NCBI GenBank assembly: GCA_036345935.2
Contig: JADWOT020000006.1
Coordinates: 5,273,543 to 5,337,542, forward strand
Direction of reading: 5' to 3'
Length of the DNA: 64,000 nucleotides
Source of the DNA: Taenia hydatigena
Lineage: Eukaryota > Platyhelminthes > Cestoda > Cyclophyllidea > Taeniidae
Under the pieces are notes generated by a model. The model did not search any database and had not been told where the DNA came from. It saw nothing but the letters and a program-made list of their open reading frames with translations. A program made the translations under genes and the position numbers. Every line of letters starts with the position of its first letter. Position 1 is the first letter of the stretch. Shown piece after piece: positions 50,453-62,600 of this stretch.

Positions 50453-52341
50453 ATATTTTGTGGTTATTAAAATATAGCATCGCGGCATTTAATTCAGTTT
50501 ATCGTTAAATTTGATGATAAAAAGTCAAGCGAAAATCCTACCTAGAGAATTATTGATACATTCCAGCATATTTCTGCAGGTGTTCAATGCAAATTGCGGG
50601 CTAACATGCCGAGAGACAAGTTGTTTGCCCCAGTTGACGAACTACTTTGGAGTCCCAATACGTCCTTTACGGAGGGAGGACAAAGGAAGCTTAAAGACAG
50701 TGTTAATGAAAGGCAAATTTAAATTGACCGTCTAATCCACCCAACCTTAGCCTTGTCCTGTTCTCAGAACAGTGTGAGGCCGAATGTAAAAATACTTACA
50801 TTAAGAAAAAGGTAGGCTAAAAACTGATCATATAAGTTCAATATTTTATTCAGAGAAGACTGAAAATAAGGACCTGGAACAAATTCAAGTGAAATAGTTT
50901 GTTACTAAAGCATTTCAAAGAGTTCTCAAGGACCATAGCTAGGAAACTGTTGCCCCGTGTTAAGAATCTCTGTAGGAAATAACGTTACGGCATACCATCA
51001 AGGGAGGAAAATTAAAGGTCACTAAATTATGCAGCTCTCAGGCTTATTCTGCAACCACTGAGCAAGTGTTTTGTTAATTTGGGACAAAGAAACTATTCTC
51101 CTCGTGGTTCCATGCGTTCCTCGTACCTCCTGCTCTTGGATGAACTCGCATGCCACCACCATCCGCAGTCTTGATGAAGAGCAATTGACAAACGCTAGCA
51201 ACAATCTAAACTAAAGACAAAAGTGTAACTTAAGATATACTAACCTAAAGGGAAATAAATTAGAGATGATTAGGCTTACAGACCATATACCTGGGAAAGC
51301 ACCGCTATGTAAAGAGTTGCAGGAGCTTCAAAAAGTAAGACCAGACTGCTTCGATGTTCGAATGAGTAGACCCATTGTCACAATGTCCGTGTTATAGGAA
51401 CTAGTAAGATAATGATATCCTATGCTTCACAAGTGAGTTAAGATCCTCGAAAAATCAGCCACAATACGTGGAGGCAAGTTGTACGAATACCACCAACGGA
51501 AACGGTCCTCGGGCAATCATCAGAATACATGAGATGCGACCAAAAGTCCTACCAAAGTCCGCCCTCAAAAAACACTCGCGGTGGCGTTTTCTCTTTGGTG
51601 GACGAATCACTTAATTGTAACTTTCTTGGATTGTAAAGCAAACTTCTCATGATACCGAAAACCATGTTTCAGAGGCAATTAGTCATACCTTCAGTTAGCC
51701 CACAAAATCATTTAAAATTATTTCAAAAAGATTTTATTAGTCAAAATCGGATTGGATTGTCTAATCCAATCCAAATGATGAATACCAGATGAGATTGGTT
51801 TTGCACGCGGAAAGTGAATTGGATTTCTCTGCTTCTATGAGCCAAACCAACATTGTTGCATTTGTTTAAGCAAAAGGAAGACAAGGAGGGGGATAAAAGC
51901 GCCTTTGCACTACCACAAAAGCTGCTTTCTACCTAATGAGGAGTAAATTTAGCTGAATAACTCGAAAAATTAAGCCGAGCGAATTGATGAAACTGCTACT
52001 TGAGATTATAAAATTAACAAGGTATTAGTGGACCAGCTCATGAGAGGTGGTTGAGGAAGGATGTAAAGATATTGCAGACGGTTGCGCTGGTAACGAATTC
52101 AATTTTAACTCTTGAACCGGTGGATCCAAGGCGCTGTTGAGTTCGCTGTCATCATGATTGGCCAGGAGAGCTACCAACCCTTTCTAGTGGGATAGACACA
52201 CGTCCACACATACGCACGCATGCACACAGAGGGAGTGGGAGCAAACGCCCATTATAACTACAACAGCACATTCCCCATGCATTTCTACCACCTCGTTCTG
52301 TCACCTCGACAAGCTGCCAAGACCGTGATCAGACGTCTGAC
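50453..52341. other. Upstream flank of LRR-Ig gene
   Basis: 1.9 kb without a supported gene. A minus frame at 51022-51204 has no recognisable domain. CA-rich sequence lies at 52198-52230. The LRR-Ig promoter and 5' UTR are expected near the 3' end. Confidence 0.4.
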
Positions 52342-54390
52342 GTGTGCTTCCCATGCATACTCTACCTAATGCCGGCATCGCCTATTTGCTACTGCTGCAA
52401 TGTTGATTTCCTCCTGATCCTCACAGTCCTGGCAGCCATCCCCTTTGTACGAGTCTCTTACTGTCCACCTCAAGTAGACATTCACCTACTCAATTGCTCT
52501 AGCAGTGGACTTACAAGCGTGCCACATCGCGTGCATCCAGAGACTCGCACACTGGACCTCTCGAATAACCAGTTGAAAGTCCTACACGAGGATAGCTTTG
52601 CGGAGTACTACCGACTTAGCCAACTGATTCTGGATTATAATGATATCTACAAGATCACCGATAAAGCCATGAACAGCATCTCAACGACCCTACGACACCT
52701 TTCTCTCCGTGGCAATCGACTCTCCTTTCGGGCGTCCTCCAACTTTCCCGTAAGTGCCTTGACAAAACTACGAAATTTGCGCAGCCTAGATCTGTCAGAG
52801 AATCCTCTTGGCGTGATTTTTTCAAACTGGTTAGCACCGCTTGGTGGCACACTGAGAACGTTGCGTTTGTCCAGTCTGATAGGTGAGGTGGAGTTAAAAG
52901 AAAAAACCTTCTTCGGTCTCGGCCGATTGGAGGAATTGGACTTCTCAAATAACTCCTTTTACCACCTGCCGGAGAATGCCTTCTTTGGAATTCGACCCGA
53001 AAGGCTGGAAAAGCTTAACCTAAGAAACATCCCCTGGCATTGTGATTGCAAGCTACTCTGGTTGCGACAGTGGCTGAGTAAGGTAAAGATGATCACTCTT
53101 CCACACGAACCAGACATCATCGGTCCCTGTTCGTATCCCCCAAGATTCAGTACTGTTCCGCTGATTCGTCTACCCATTAGTCAGTTCCAATGTCCTCCAA
53201 AATTGCAGAGCATGCAATCAAGTGCACCGCACTACTTTGGAAAGCAAAAGGCTCTAATGCATGTATCTCCCTCCGTTGGGGAATCAGTTACCCTCACCTG
53301 CACCTTTGTGAGTCAACCCAAGATGCTGGTTCAGTGGTACAGAAACGGAGCCCTATTGAGACCGGAACTGAAGCGGTTCGCACAGAGCGTAACCAAAGGT
53401 TCCAAATTCTCCACCATCTTAACCATTTCTGCCTTACGCGCACCTGCAGATAACGGGAACTATACTTGTAAAACTAGCAACAACCGGGGTTTGGCAAAGG
53501 GTGTGTTCTTCTTAAAGTTATTCAATTCGGCGAGAGATCCAAAGTATCTTCTTGATGAAGCTCAACCGACAGCAGTACTGCATACTCCTCGTGATGAATC
53601 TCAGCTGCCAGAAACGTCACGAATCCTCGTCATTTTCTTCACCGTTGTATGTGTATGTGTGATATGTGGAGCCGGACTCCTCGTCGTTCTAATGCTCTTC
53701 CACATTAGAAATAGGCGAACACGAATTCAGTGCCAAAGCACAGCACAAGCGGCCTCAGAGATGTTTGAGAATGGGCTCTGCTTTGAGTCACAACCACCAC
53801 CACCACCATCACCACTGCCACCGCCGCCGCCGCAGCAACTGACGTATAAAAGCAGTTTGTCTTGCAGTCCACCGTCAATGTTTGAAATAGGCTTGGATAA
53901 CCGTACATTTAAACCACCCATAGTACAACCGGCTGCACCCAACTTGAGCTATTTACAGGCTTACCAAATTCCCAAATACACGTCTTCCATTAGGGTTGAT
54001 AGGTCAAACATTGAAGAAAGGGATAGGCCGATAGTGCGAACTTTTGCCCCATTTGTGACTTCCAGTGAAAGTGAAGGTGATGCTGAAGATGCTGAGAGCA
54101 GTGGCGAGAGCAGTGACGGGGTAGATAAAACCTGTCCAGTACATGGTAGTTGTGCAAAAAAAGGGGCGCCCTTCTGTCCCGTCCATTCCCACTCCTTCTT
54201 GGGATCTGTAGCTCAAAGACCTTCAGCGTCCTTCTCGTCAAAGGACATTTTTACTGGGAGCACGTCAGTCGACACAAAACGACAATGGAGTACCCTTGAA
54301 GGCCGTGGAAATTGTAATGGGACAAATGGAGGTCTGCTACGACGTCGGATAAACTCGGCCACAACTGATCTGAGTTCCTTGAAATACTGA
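52342..54390 (+). CDS. Intronless LRR-Ig single-pass receptor (Kekkon/LRIG-like)
   Basis: 682 codons in one exon. An N-terminal hydrophobic signal segment (about 21-38) is followed by a Cys-containing LRR cap. Leucine-rich repeats run from about residue 68 (RTLDLSNNQLKVL; LRHLSLRGNRLSF; LRSLDLSENPLG; LEELDFSNNSFYHL; LEKLNLRN). An LRR C-terminal cap follows (PWHCDCKLLWLRQWL, about 229), then an Ig-like domain (VTLTCTFV about 315, VQWYRNG, DNGNYTCKT about 371), one transmembrane helix (about 428-453) and a 230-residue cytoplasmic tail. The tail has a polyproline stretch (about 483-503), an acidic Ser-rich patch and a CPVHGSC...CPVH motif. The layout is that of Kekkon, LRIG or AMIGO-class adhesion receptors. 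The extracellular part would bind a ligand or partner, and the tail could recruit SH3 or EVH1 proteins. A short upstream hydrophobic Met region leaves the exact start open (Met1 or Met11). Confidence 0.87.
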   Translation: MCFPCILYLMPASPICYCCNVDFLLILTVLAAIPFVRVSYCPPQVDIHLLNCSSSGLTSVPHRVHPETRTLDLSNNQLKVLHEDSFAEYYRLSQLILDYNDIYKITDKAMNSISTTLRHLSLRGNRLSFRASSNFPVSALTKLRNLRSLDLSENPLGVIFSNWLAPLGGTLRTLRLSSLIGEVELKEKTFFGLGRLEELDFSNNSFYHLPENAFFGIRPERLEKLNLRNIPWHCDCKLLWLRQWLSKVKMITLPHEPDIIGPCSYPPRFSTVPLIRLPISQFQCPPKLQSMQSSAPHYFGKQKALMHVSPSVGESVTLTCTFVSQPKMLVQWYRNGALLRPELKRFAQSVTKGSKFSTILTISALRAPADNGNYTCKTSNNRGLAKGVFFLKLFNSARDPKYLLDEAQPTAVLHTPRDESQLPETSRILVIFFTVVCVCVICGAGLLVVLMLFHIRNRRTRIQCQSTAQAASEMFENGLCFESQPPPPPSPLPPPPPQQLTYKSSLSCSPPSMFEIGLDNRTFKPPIVQPAAPNLSYLQAYQIPKYTSSIRVDRSNIEERDRPIVRTFAPFVTSSESEGDAEDAESSGESSDGVDKTCPVHGSCAKKGAPFCPVHSHSFLGSVAQRPSASFSSKDIFTGSTSVDTKRQWSTLEGRGNCNGTNGGLLRRRINSATTDLSSLKY

Positions 54391-57052
54391 GCGGGCGTGA
54401 TGGCAGGGCGCCGAAGCACTAGACGGAGCACCCAATCTGTAAATAGAATGTGCAGTTTTGTAAGTAAATATGACTGTTTTATCACACGGAGAATATTCAT
54501 TTTTGTGTCTTCCGTTAGGGCTTACAGGTTGGAGTGAATTGGTTGAATGAGTAGGCCAAAATACAAGTGAAGAATTAAACTGCTACTGTGGATTATGGCG
54601 TAACACCAGCTGTAAAAAAGGTTTAATTGAGATTAACAATTTTACAAACCTTGGGAGCTTGGCGAGTGACTCAATGCTGTTTTTATATTACTTTTTTATG
54701 TCTAGTGTTAAAAATCTAACCTAAAATGTTTCATGCATAATAATATACACCAAGCTAACAAACATTTTTGTACCCTTTATGCAATGCTACATTCTTCCAA
54801 CCTTCAGACCCTAAAAGTTGCCATTAGCATCAACCATTGAAAAAAGAAACGTCGAGAGGAGGTTTTATGGCAAGATGATCGCCGTCCTGCTGCATAAAAT
54901 GAAATAATCAAAAAGCCGCTTTCCTTCTGACATGTACTTACAAGTTCCATTGTCGGTGTTTTAGTCACTGCCAACTGCGATTCTATTTGTCAATTGCCAA
55001 AAAATCTTTACTGCAGCAGTTATGGAGACTGTTCAATTAGTACTAACTACAGGACTGAGTGTCGCCGATGAGGTGTGCCCTCATACCTCTAATCATCTCC
55101 AAATGTGTGCATTAGGCGGGCCAGCAAATGTGTCAGGCACTTCAATTTATCCTAGTCTCCATCTGATACACCTCATCCCTGCTCACCTTTGCTAGCACTC
55201 AACTACCAGTCTCAACAACTGAGGGAGATCGCTAGTCGTAGAGACGAACATCTCGTTTTTAAGATGGATGCAAGCAACTCTTTTGTCTGAGGTCAATTTT
55301 TGTGGGTGAGAAGGTGTGACATCAGATGATAGTCTAATCAGAGCATTTTCTCGGCAATAATCTTAAGCATTGCTTATTTAACATTTTCTTGGTTTTACTG
55401 CCATAAATGGTAACAAAATCAAGTGATATCTTCATTTGGAATGGAGCTTGGGTAGGAATAGTATCTACCGAGGCTCACATCCGGTTGAATCAAAGACAAT
55501 CTCTCAGTAATTTCTTGCGTACAACTTAAAACAATGAGTTTGCCAAAAACCTAGGGCTACTGTAGCCCTTCAAAGTTAAACCATGAAAAATAAAACACTT
55601 GGCAAACGTAAAAGTTGAACTATACCTCATTTAAAGGCTAATTTAAACTTAGTACTGTTTCAACTCTACATGTCTCTAGATGACGGTGGTGAGAAGATTG
55701 TGGGTCTTTACGGTATTGAAGGGAGGAGAGGCACTTCACTGGCCAGACGTTGGACTTTATTAAATTTATTATTAAATCTCATTAAAATACTGGAAGTTCA
55801 AAGATCGAGCACATAGAAGTTGTCGCGCAATGTACTCCGACAAAATGTACTTCTACTCTCAGTTGTGGTGGTGAAGCACTGGGATCTCTAAAATATAATA
55901 ACGAAATACGCATTATGTTTGCATCGAAACCTTCTCGTCAAAAGGCATCAAAGTGGGAAGAAAGTTTTGCTTTCAACGCGTGCCCTTCTTACGACATCAT
56001 CCACACGGTATGCTTGATCTAGTTCTCAAAGGCGATTGAAATGATCAATCAACTTTCATTTGGCCTTCCATTTATTATGCCAATCAAAACGAATTCTTTT
56101 ATCAAGCTTTAACTTTCCCCATATTTATGATTTCAGATTTGTTTTGCTGTATAACAACGTTATCAATGTTTTCAGAGACAAACATTAATTTATCTTTCCA
56201 GTAACCGTTACTCTATGGTAGGCTGATGACAGCAAATTCTGCTTTAAATTAAAATAACAATCCCTCACAAAAGAGTTCTATCAATATTGAACTTTTTCTT
56301 TAATGCCCAGAGATTAGACAAATGCTAAAACATGGTCGGAATAAGCTACAGGTTTTAATCAAGCCTAGTGATGCCGTGCGTACAACAACTATTCTGTGTA
56401 GTTAAAGAGTAAAAATGGAAACCTACAAGCATGTTGCCAATCTCGTTTCCAATGTAGTGTCGAGGTTCTGGGTGGACTTCCAACCTCTTTTGCGGCTACA
56501 AGGTGGCCGATTAAGACCGTAAATAAAACGTAAATAGATGAACCCATTTCTATCCTATTTTGCAGTATTCTGTGCCGGTTGTATAACGACCGCACATAGT
56601 TTTTTGTTGGGATAAATAAATAATGCCCATTCAGAGATGGCAAGCAATAGGCATTGATAAAGTTACCTTCGATATTCATAACAGCGTCATAACCCACTAA
56701 CCTCCTCCATTCAAATAATTAGACAGCTCAAACCTTGGATGGACCTATTCTACGCTACGCTGAGGTGCATATTAAATTGGAATATACAGTGAGGTACCCA
56801 TTCCAACTACCGTTGGGGCTGCATTTAGGTTGTGCTGATTCGTTAAAATAGCTTGATCCTAAACTTCGGACTAAATGACTACCGACCCGATCGACTATGA
56901 GCAAATTTTAGACTTATAGGCGAAATACTAGAATTCATTCAAAGTATTCACTGCAATATGCAATAAAAAGTGAGGCACGCACAGATATAATTTTGTTCTC
57001 TAGCGAGAAAATCATCCATCAAGGCTATTGCAGCCTTAGCAATTTCTGTGTT
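54391..57052. other. 2.7-kb tract with no supported gene
   Basis: AT-rich, with several frames under 110 codons and no domain. It contains the 3' UTR of the LRR-Ig gene and the downstream flank of the membrane-protein gene. Confidence 0.4.
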
Positions 57053-59515
57053 CTACAAAGCCAGAGAGATTAGGAGTGTGTTAGAGACAAATGCAAGGTT
57101 GACAACCCCATGACCTACATCGGAGTTCTTTAAGGCCTCCCATCGTTTAATCAGGTTGTAGAAGCTATGGTAGTGTTGGACACAGAGGGCAACTCGGTTG
57201 AACACATCATCCCCTACATCCTTTTTGCGGAGGACAAGGTAGTACCAAGTGTTTGGCTGCAACGAATAGAACAAAATACGGTCCACGAGTGAAGTGCTCG
57301 ATTTTTTACCTTAATCATGTCTCAACTCAAGCTTGGACAGAAGTCTTTCTTATGCTCTACTCATCAATCTATCAAGAATCTGCCCTCAGCAAAGTCCACC
57401 GCACTCCCAGCGACAAAAGGCAGGATTTGACATTTAACATGATCAGTAAGATAGGGAAGCGTATCCTAAGACTGAGCTTAAATGGCATTTCTCACTTGTT
57501 TACTAGAAACAAAAACTTCACTCACCGTAATGCCAGCCTCTTCTGCCTGCTTCTTGAGTCGATCAGGAAGACTGGGATCCCTTCTTATCTCCCGTTGGTA
57601 AATTAAATTTTTGCTGATATTAAAGGCGCACCTTGTAGCTGCATGCGTCTCAGCTTGAATACCGATTAGGGCTGCTGTACAAAGGAGGAGGAGGAACCAG
57701 CCGACCATCAGAAGCAGGAGACTCACCACATCCATTGACGTGAAGGCGAGAGGAATCAGGGCAGCACGCAGATTGGCCGCTGTAGCACAAGGTCATGTAG
57801 ACCATGAACAGAAAGCTAGACAACCACCGAATTTACAGTCAAAATGTAAATTGCACAAACTAGACTAGAGGCAAATCCATGTGACAGCAAAAGCACGGGT
57901 CATGCTCTTCCCCATTCTTCATTCACCATTTTTTCGGTAATCACTGTGAAATGATGAATGCCTCTGAGGCGGACTCATAGTTATAGCTGCTGCGGTAAGG
58001 GAGTGCCTATGAAATCTGGTTATAGCCAACTGGCTCTCAGTTGGAAATATTTTATTCCTCCCCCAAAAAATTAAACCATATTACGCACGCCTAGTTTGTC
58101 CTCCATAAACCCAGCCTACTTTGAGTGGGAAAAAGAGGTTTAAAGCCAGTTGTTTATGCACACAACATACATTTACACGAGACGATAAAGCTACATTTCA
58201 CTAGACCGTCTAGAATGCCTACTTAGGATGTTGATGGAGTTATCACTACTTGATATTTAAAAAGGAAAAGAAACTACCTTGCTTAATTGTAGGTCTAAAG
58301 CTTACGCAAATATCGCAGTTGAACTTGATCCTTTCGCCGCGGTAGGCCATCACCTTACATGGATTGAAAGGTAGAGATATAAACGCATCTTCCATTGTAT
58401 AGAAAAATATACCAGTATTTCTGAGTTACTTACGCTGTGGAACAAGAGAGAGGTTCAACGATGGATCGTTGCCGATGATCAAATCTGTGGGCATTTAAGC
58501 AAAGGAATTTTGCAAAACCTTTTGGAGGTAGATGGGAAAAAAGGCACAACTGGCGTTTTAAAGGCTGCTCTCGCCGTCGTGCGCCAACCTGATAACCATC
58601 TGTGAGAAAGTGAGCGGGTCACGTACCATACAGATTGATGGGGTAGTATCCTGGCGGGTCTGGAATGGAGCAAGTTAGTTGATTAAACGCTCTTTTTAAA
58701 GTGGTTCAAGTGAATGCTAGCTTACAAGGAACGCCTCCTCTATCCAACATCCATTCAATAGGCAGTAAGTAAACATACTCGCCTATATGAGGCGTGCCGT
58801 GCTTGTCACTGTCGTGCTTCATTCGTGCCCGCCTTTGCTCTTGGATCTCCTTTAGCCTCTTCAACTCGCGCTCCTTTTGTGCTTCATCATCGTCTCTGTT
58901 CTCATCTATGAGGAGCATGTCGTAGACGCTTTTTTGTCCCTCCTTATCCTTCCTCGATGAAGGATTTAGCGAGCTGATTAGTATGCGCTGTGTTTCTGTT
59001 GGCTCGAATGAATCCGAAAAATTCGCTCCCATCCCAGCCTCCTCTCTCCGATCCATCACAAAGTTGCGAGTGCGATTACTCAAGTGAAGTGGATGGAATT
59101 TTCTCTCCAATTCCAATGCAATTCCAAGTGCTCTTGATCGTGCTCTGTGCTTATCATCTAAGTCGAGTTTAAACTTGGTGTCAACGCTCTCCTCCCCCAG
59201 ATAAAATTGTTTTTCGTCAATGGGCCGAAATTTGGACTGTGGATTACTCGAAGTTAACATTGCTTTGTTTCCACCCGATCCTTCCGGAGGACTTTTTTCT
59301 GCCAACTTAGGCGACAAAGATGCATTCAAATCTAAAAGTTTTCAAACAAACATCATTTAATAAATTTTGAGCATCTACTTTAATTTTCATTACTGAGAGA
59401 GTAAAATGTTTGCTCATTCCCATCGCAGCCTCCAGAAGTATGACTAGGCATAATTCCTGGTGCTGCCACACATTCTAAGATGCCTTGGGGATTTGATGTG
59501 CCTGTAGAATCCTAA
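57053..59515 (-). CDS. Unrecognised multi-exon membrane protein (5' end unresolved)
   Basis: I do not recognise the family. Exons join in phase on the minus strand. One near 59515-59395 is Cys-containing (TSGGCDGNEQTFYSL). A large one, about 59335-58720, is charged (KERELKRLKEIQEQRRARMK) and ends EYVYLLPIEWMLDRGGVP. Short exons give YPPGYYPINLY (about 58650), DLIIGNDPSLNLSLVPQ (about 58470) and RDGLPRRKDQVQLRYL (about 58340). Exon 57779-57526 contains a transmembrane helix (SLLLLMVGWFLLLL), then QREIRRDPSLPDRLKKQAEE. The last exon, 57256-57053, gives PNTWYYLVLRKKDVGDDVF, FYNLIKRWEAL and a hydrophobic end NTLLISLAL before the stop. A signal-peptide-like exon at 62143-62086 may be its start, but no phase-consistent link was found. 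Confidence 0.6.
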
Positions 59516-60884
59516 AAGGGTGAATATGGCATATTTATCCTCATAAGTCAGAAGGTTTCACTCATTATCACGTTGGATTATCGGGTTTGAATGAATCTCA
59601 AATTTCTCTTGGTAAGCTCGACTTTAAGTTGTCGAGAAAAAATCCTTGACACAGCCCACAAAAGGGTAGAGTTTCCTCCGCAACAAAATGACTACTCAAT
59701 CACTATTTTAACTATATCTGATTTGTTTGTTATAATAAATTGATATGAAAAACGCCACACACATGTGACATTGACAGCAAATGCTAGGAAAATGGGTCAC
59801 TGGATGATTTTCAACAAACCGAACACCAGCGGCGAATCTAGCATCGAAGTAGCGTTCCCAAGCCCCTCTCAGCCCAAATTACAGGTGCTATTAAGGCGAA
59901 GCGATACAAAACCACCCAAATCGTAGGGGACAAGACGGCTAGGGCAAATGGGTAGCGATCAGCGCGTGTTTTGCCATTGCAAAAGACTCGGTCACCTGGA
60001 AAGTCATTTTTTTGTTTCTTTCTCTTGGCAGCGAACCACTACGGAGTCAAACGACCTCTCCCGCATACCCCAGCTCACGTTTGATTGCCGATAAAATGAG
60101 TCTGCGACCGCGCCAATGAATAATGAATGATACTATGCTTTGAAGGCCGATCGGCCAGCCATCACCACCATGCGTAGAAGTGAGGCATTATAGTCGGTTT
60201 TAGTGAAAAAATGCAAAACTAAAACAGCGCAAGAATTTGCAGTGGTAGAATGAACGGAGAGTTAGGAGTGCAGCTCATCCAGTTGATGCATAAATTGGAG
60301 AATGCTGTGAAGAGTAAAACTTTTGCTAACTCATAGAAGGTATGTCTTTTATTAATGTTGTACACAAAATTAGTGGAATGGAACGGATCTAACGCATAAC
60401 TTAGAGCAAAATAGAGAGTCACTCATGTACTTTTGGAGATTTGGGAGGAAATTAACCACTGCAGTCAGAATATCCCAGTGTTCTGATATGACACTAAGTA
60501 GCATAAAATTTTTAACGAATTTGAACATCACTTGAAAATCAAAAGGCAGGACCATCATCTTATGTCTATTTTGCCATTTTATACTTAACGAAGGTGTTTG
60601 AAAAACCGATTAGTGAGATGATTTTATCACTTTAAGGCGTGCTAAAGGTGTCACGCACACTTGCCGCCGAGATAAGATAGGAAAAGTACCTAGGACTAAG
60701 GCCAAACGCTGACTGTGGTGTCAAAGACACAAAATATCAACAACTTGTGATATAGCTGTTTTTAAATCCAAGATATTTGGGTTGATTTTTACCTGGAATT
60801 CCAAAAACAGGCTTGAATTTCTCGCCAATTGGATGCAAAAATTCACCGAGGAAGAGCATCAATGTGTATGGGCATAAGCGCTAC
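59516..60884. other. Probable intron or spacer, no exon recognised
   Basis: AT-rich with no frame of note. If the signal-peptide exon at 62.1 kb belongs to the membrane-protein gene, this is intronic. Confidence 0.35.
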
Positions 60885-61646
60885 TTTAAATATTTGTTTA
60901 ACTCTTCATTTTGGTTTCAAGGATACTTAAAGCTCTGGCATGCACTTCATTTTGGCTCCATGACCCTTGTGAAAGAAACGGTTATGCCTCATTTCTTGAT
61001 TGAAGTCTCTGAGGACTGGATAGGTGACAGCGGAAAGTAAACGCGATCCTAGAGAACAACTACCTCAGCATTTACTATCAGGTGCTATGCTGTGGATGGA
61101 GGAATCTGTGAAGACCCCCAACTGAAAGGTTGGAAATGACACCTACATTCGGAAACTACCTTAGTCTCCTGCTCTGCAGAAAAGCTATTGTCAAATGAAG
61201 CAACATGAGCCGTGAAAGTAAACCAACTGGAGGAGTTTGTGAGGGGGCTGACTGCGGTGTCTGCAAATGTCAATGAATTGAGCACGGAATACCTCCTCCA
61301 CCTCTCCAATAGTTGGGTGGAACCCGGAGAGGCAAGTGGATGCGAAGTCATTTTCTCACAAAATGCATTTGCCTTCACCCAAAATGGGGTTTCCAAAGAG
61401 GTCAATTCTCGGAATCCGGTGAAATCAGTAAGACATTATCCCATTTGCATATAAATTCCATGACTGGCGCGGATGATTTGTGGATGCTTTTCTCACAGGA
61501 CTGTCTACTCTGTGATGGGCGACGCGGGAGGTTGTCCAAGGGGAGACGCTTTGGGCACTTAAGGGCTGATATTTGTACATTTGCTAAGCTGCATGACCTC
61601 CGGATCATGGTAGCAGCTCCACGCCTTTCTATTCGTCGGGGACACA
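60885..61646 (+). mobile_element. Decayed TRIM-like LTR element (copy C)
   Basis: The left repeat is degenerate (TTTGGTTTCAAGG matches the LTR core). The primer-binding region at 61022-61033 reads AGGTGACAGCGG, 10 of 12 against the tRNA-Leu match. The internal 3' block is clear: CTGGCGCGGATGATTTGTGG, then GATGGGCGACGCGGGAGG with TTGTCCAAGGGGAG. The right repeat holds GCTGCATGACCTCCGGATCA and ends TCGGGGACACA near 61646. It is the most diverged of the four copies; the borders are approximate. Confidence 0.55.
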
Positions 61647-62085
61647 ATTTCGCTCGATATTTTGCCTTCCTTCCCTTCCAAAAAGTAACTCGTTTCACTA
61701 CACATACCCATGTACGCACATACATACGTGCATTTTTCTTGACGCATCCATCACAAGTTCTCCTGTTTGCTTTTGTAGCAGAGTAAAAATAGCACAGGAA
61801 AAAAAGCTAGCGAGACGGTCAGACCAAATTAATTTCATTATTTCTCAAAGGGAAATTCAGTTAGTGCCAATTTGTGCCCATCAGATAAGCAAACGCATCA
61901 GCCAGCTAACAGCAGACAAATTTTTGAAAAAAACGGAGATTCTAATTCCCTTGGCGAATTTTGCTTGCTGTCTTGCCTGCACAACGTAATTTTAGATAAG
62001 ACATTCAACAAGGTAAACAAAGGCAATGGAAATTGCAACACAGGGTTGAAGGATTGAAATTGAACTTCGGGTTGGCTTAACTCAC

Positions 62086-62143
62086 GAGACTCACTGAATG
62101 CGGAGCCCCAGGCACAAGAGAGCACTAGTAATGGCAAAAGCAT
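62086..62143 (-). CDS. Candidate signal-peptide exon
   Basis: ATG at 62143 opens MLLPLLVLSCAWGSAFSES, a classic signal peptide, with gtgagt donors ending the exon at 62095 or 62086. It is probably the first exon of the downstream membrane-protein gene, but neither donor joins in phase to the exon at 59515. A missing exon or a separate gene is possible. Confidence 0.4.
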
Positions 62144-62600
62144 TGCAAGTCTGCTTGGGAGACGACGTCCAAAGTGTGGCGGCGTTGAAGTGGAATGTGC
62201 GTCGTAAATACTTGAATGTCACGAGGATAATCGATTTCACAGAGGTGGAGCGTCAGGCAGGGATGATCCCCTGACTAGAAGGACAAAAATGGGCGAAGTA
62301 TGCATCAAATGCTTTTCCACAAAGTCCAAGATTTGAAGTAATTTGTCTTTAGTATTTTTATATCGAGTCAAAACCTGTCGTTGGTTGCCACCTAATAAGG
62401 GCCTCACTTCGTGTTAAGACTTATGGTCACAAACAGGAGGAAGCGCAACAAAAATTCACCTCGGAAAGGGACAACAGAGCAATTCCGTTTGCATGAAGTT
62501 AAAGTTCCCTTTGATTCAAACCTATTAAGATCAGAATTCCATCCCATCATCTCACAGTCGGCCTAATCGGCTGATTATTTGGTGACAAATCTCGCACTGT

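Noticed and set aside
51022..51204. 60-codon minus-strand frame
   Set aside because: Could be an exon after a TTTAG acceptor, but it stands alone with no partner exons or domain.
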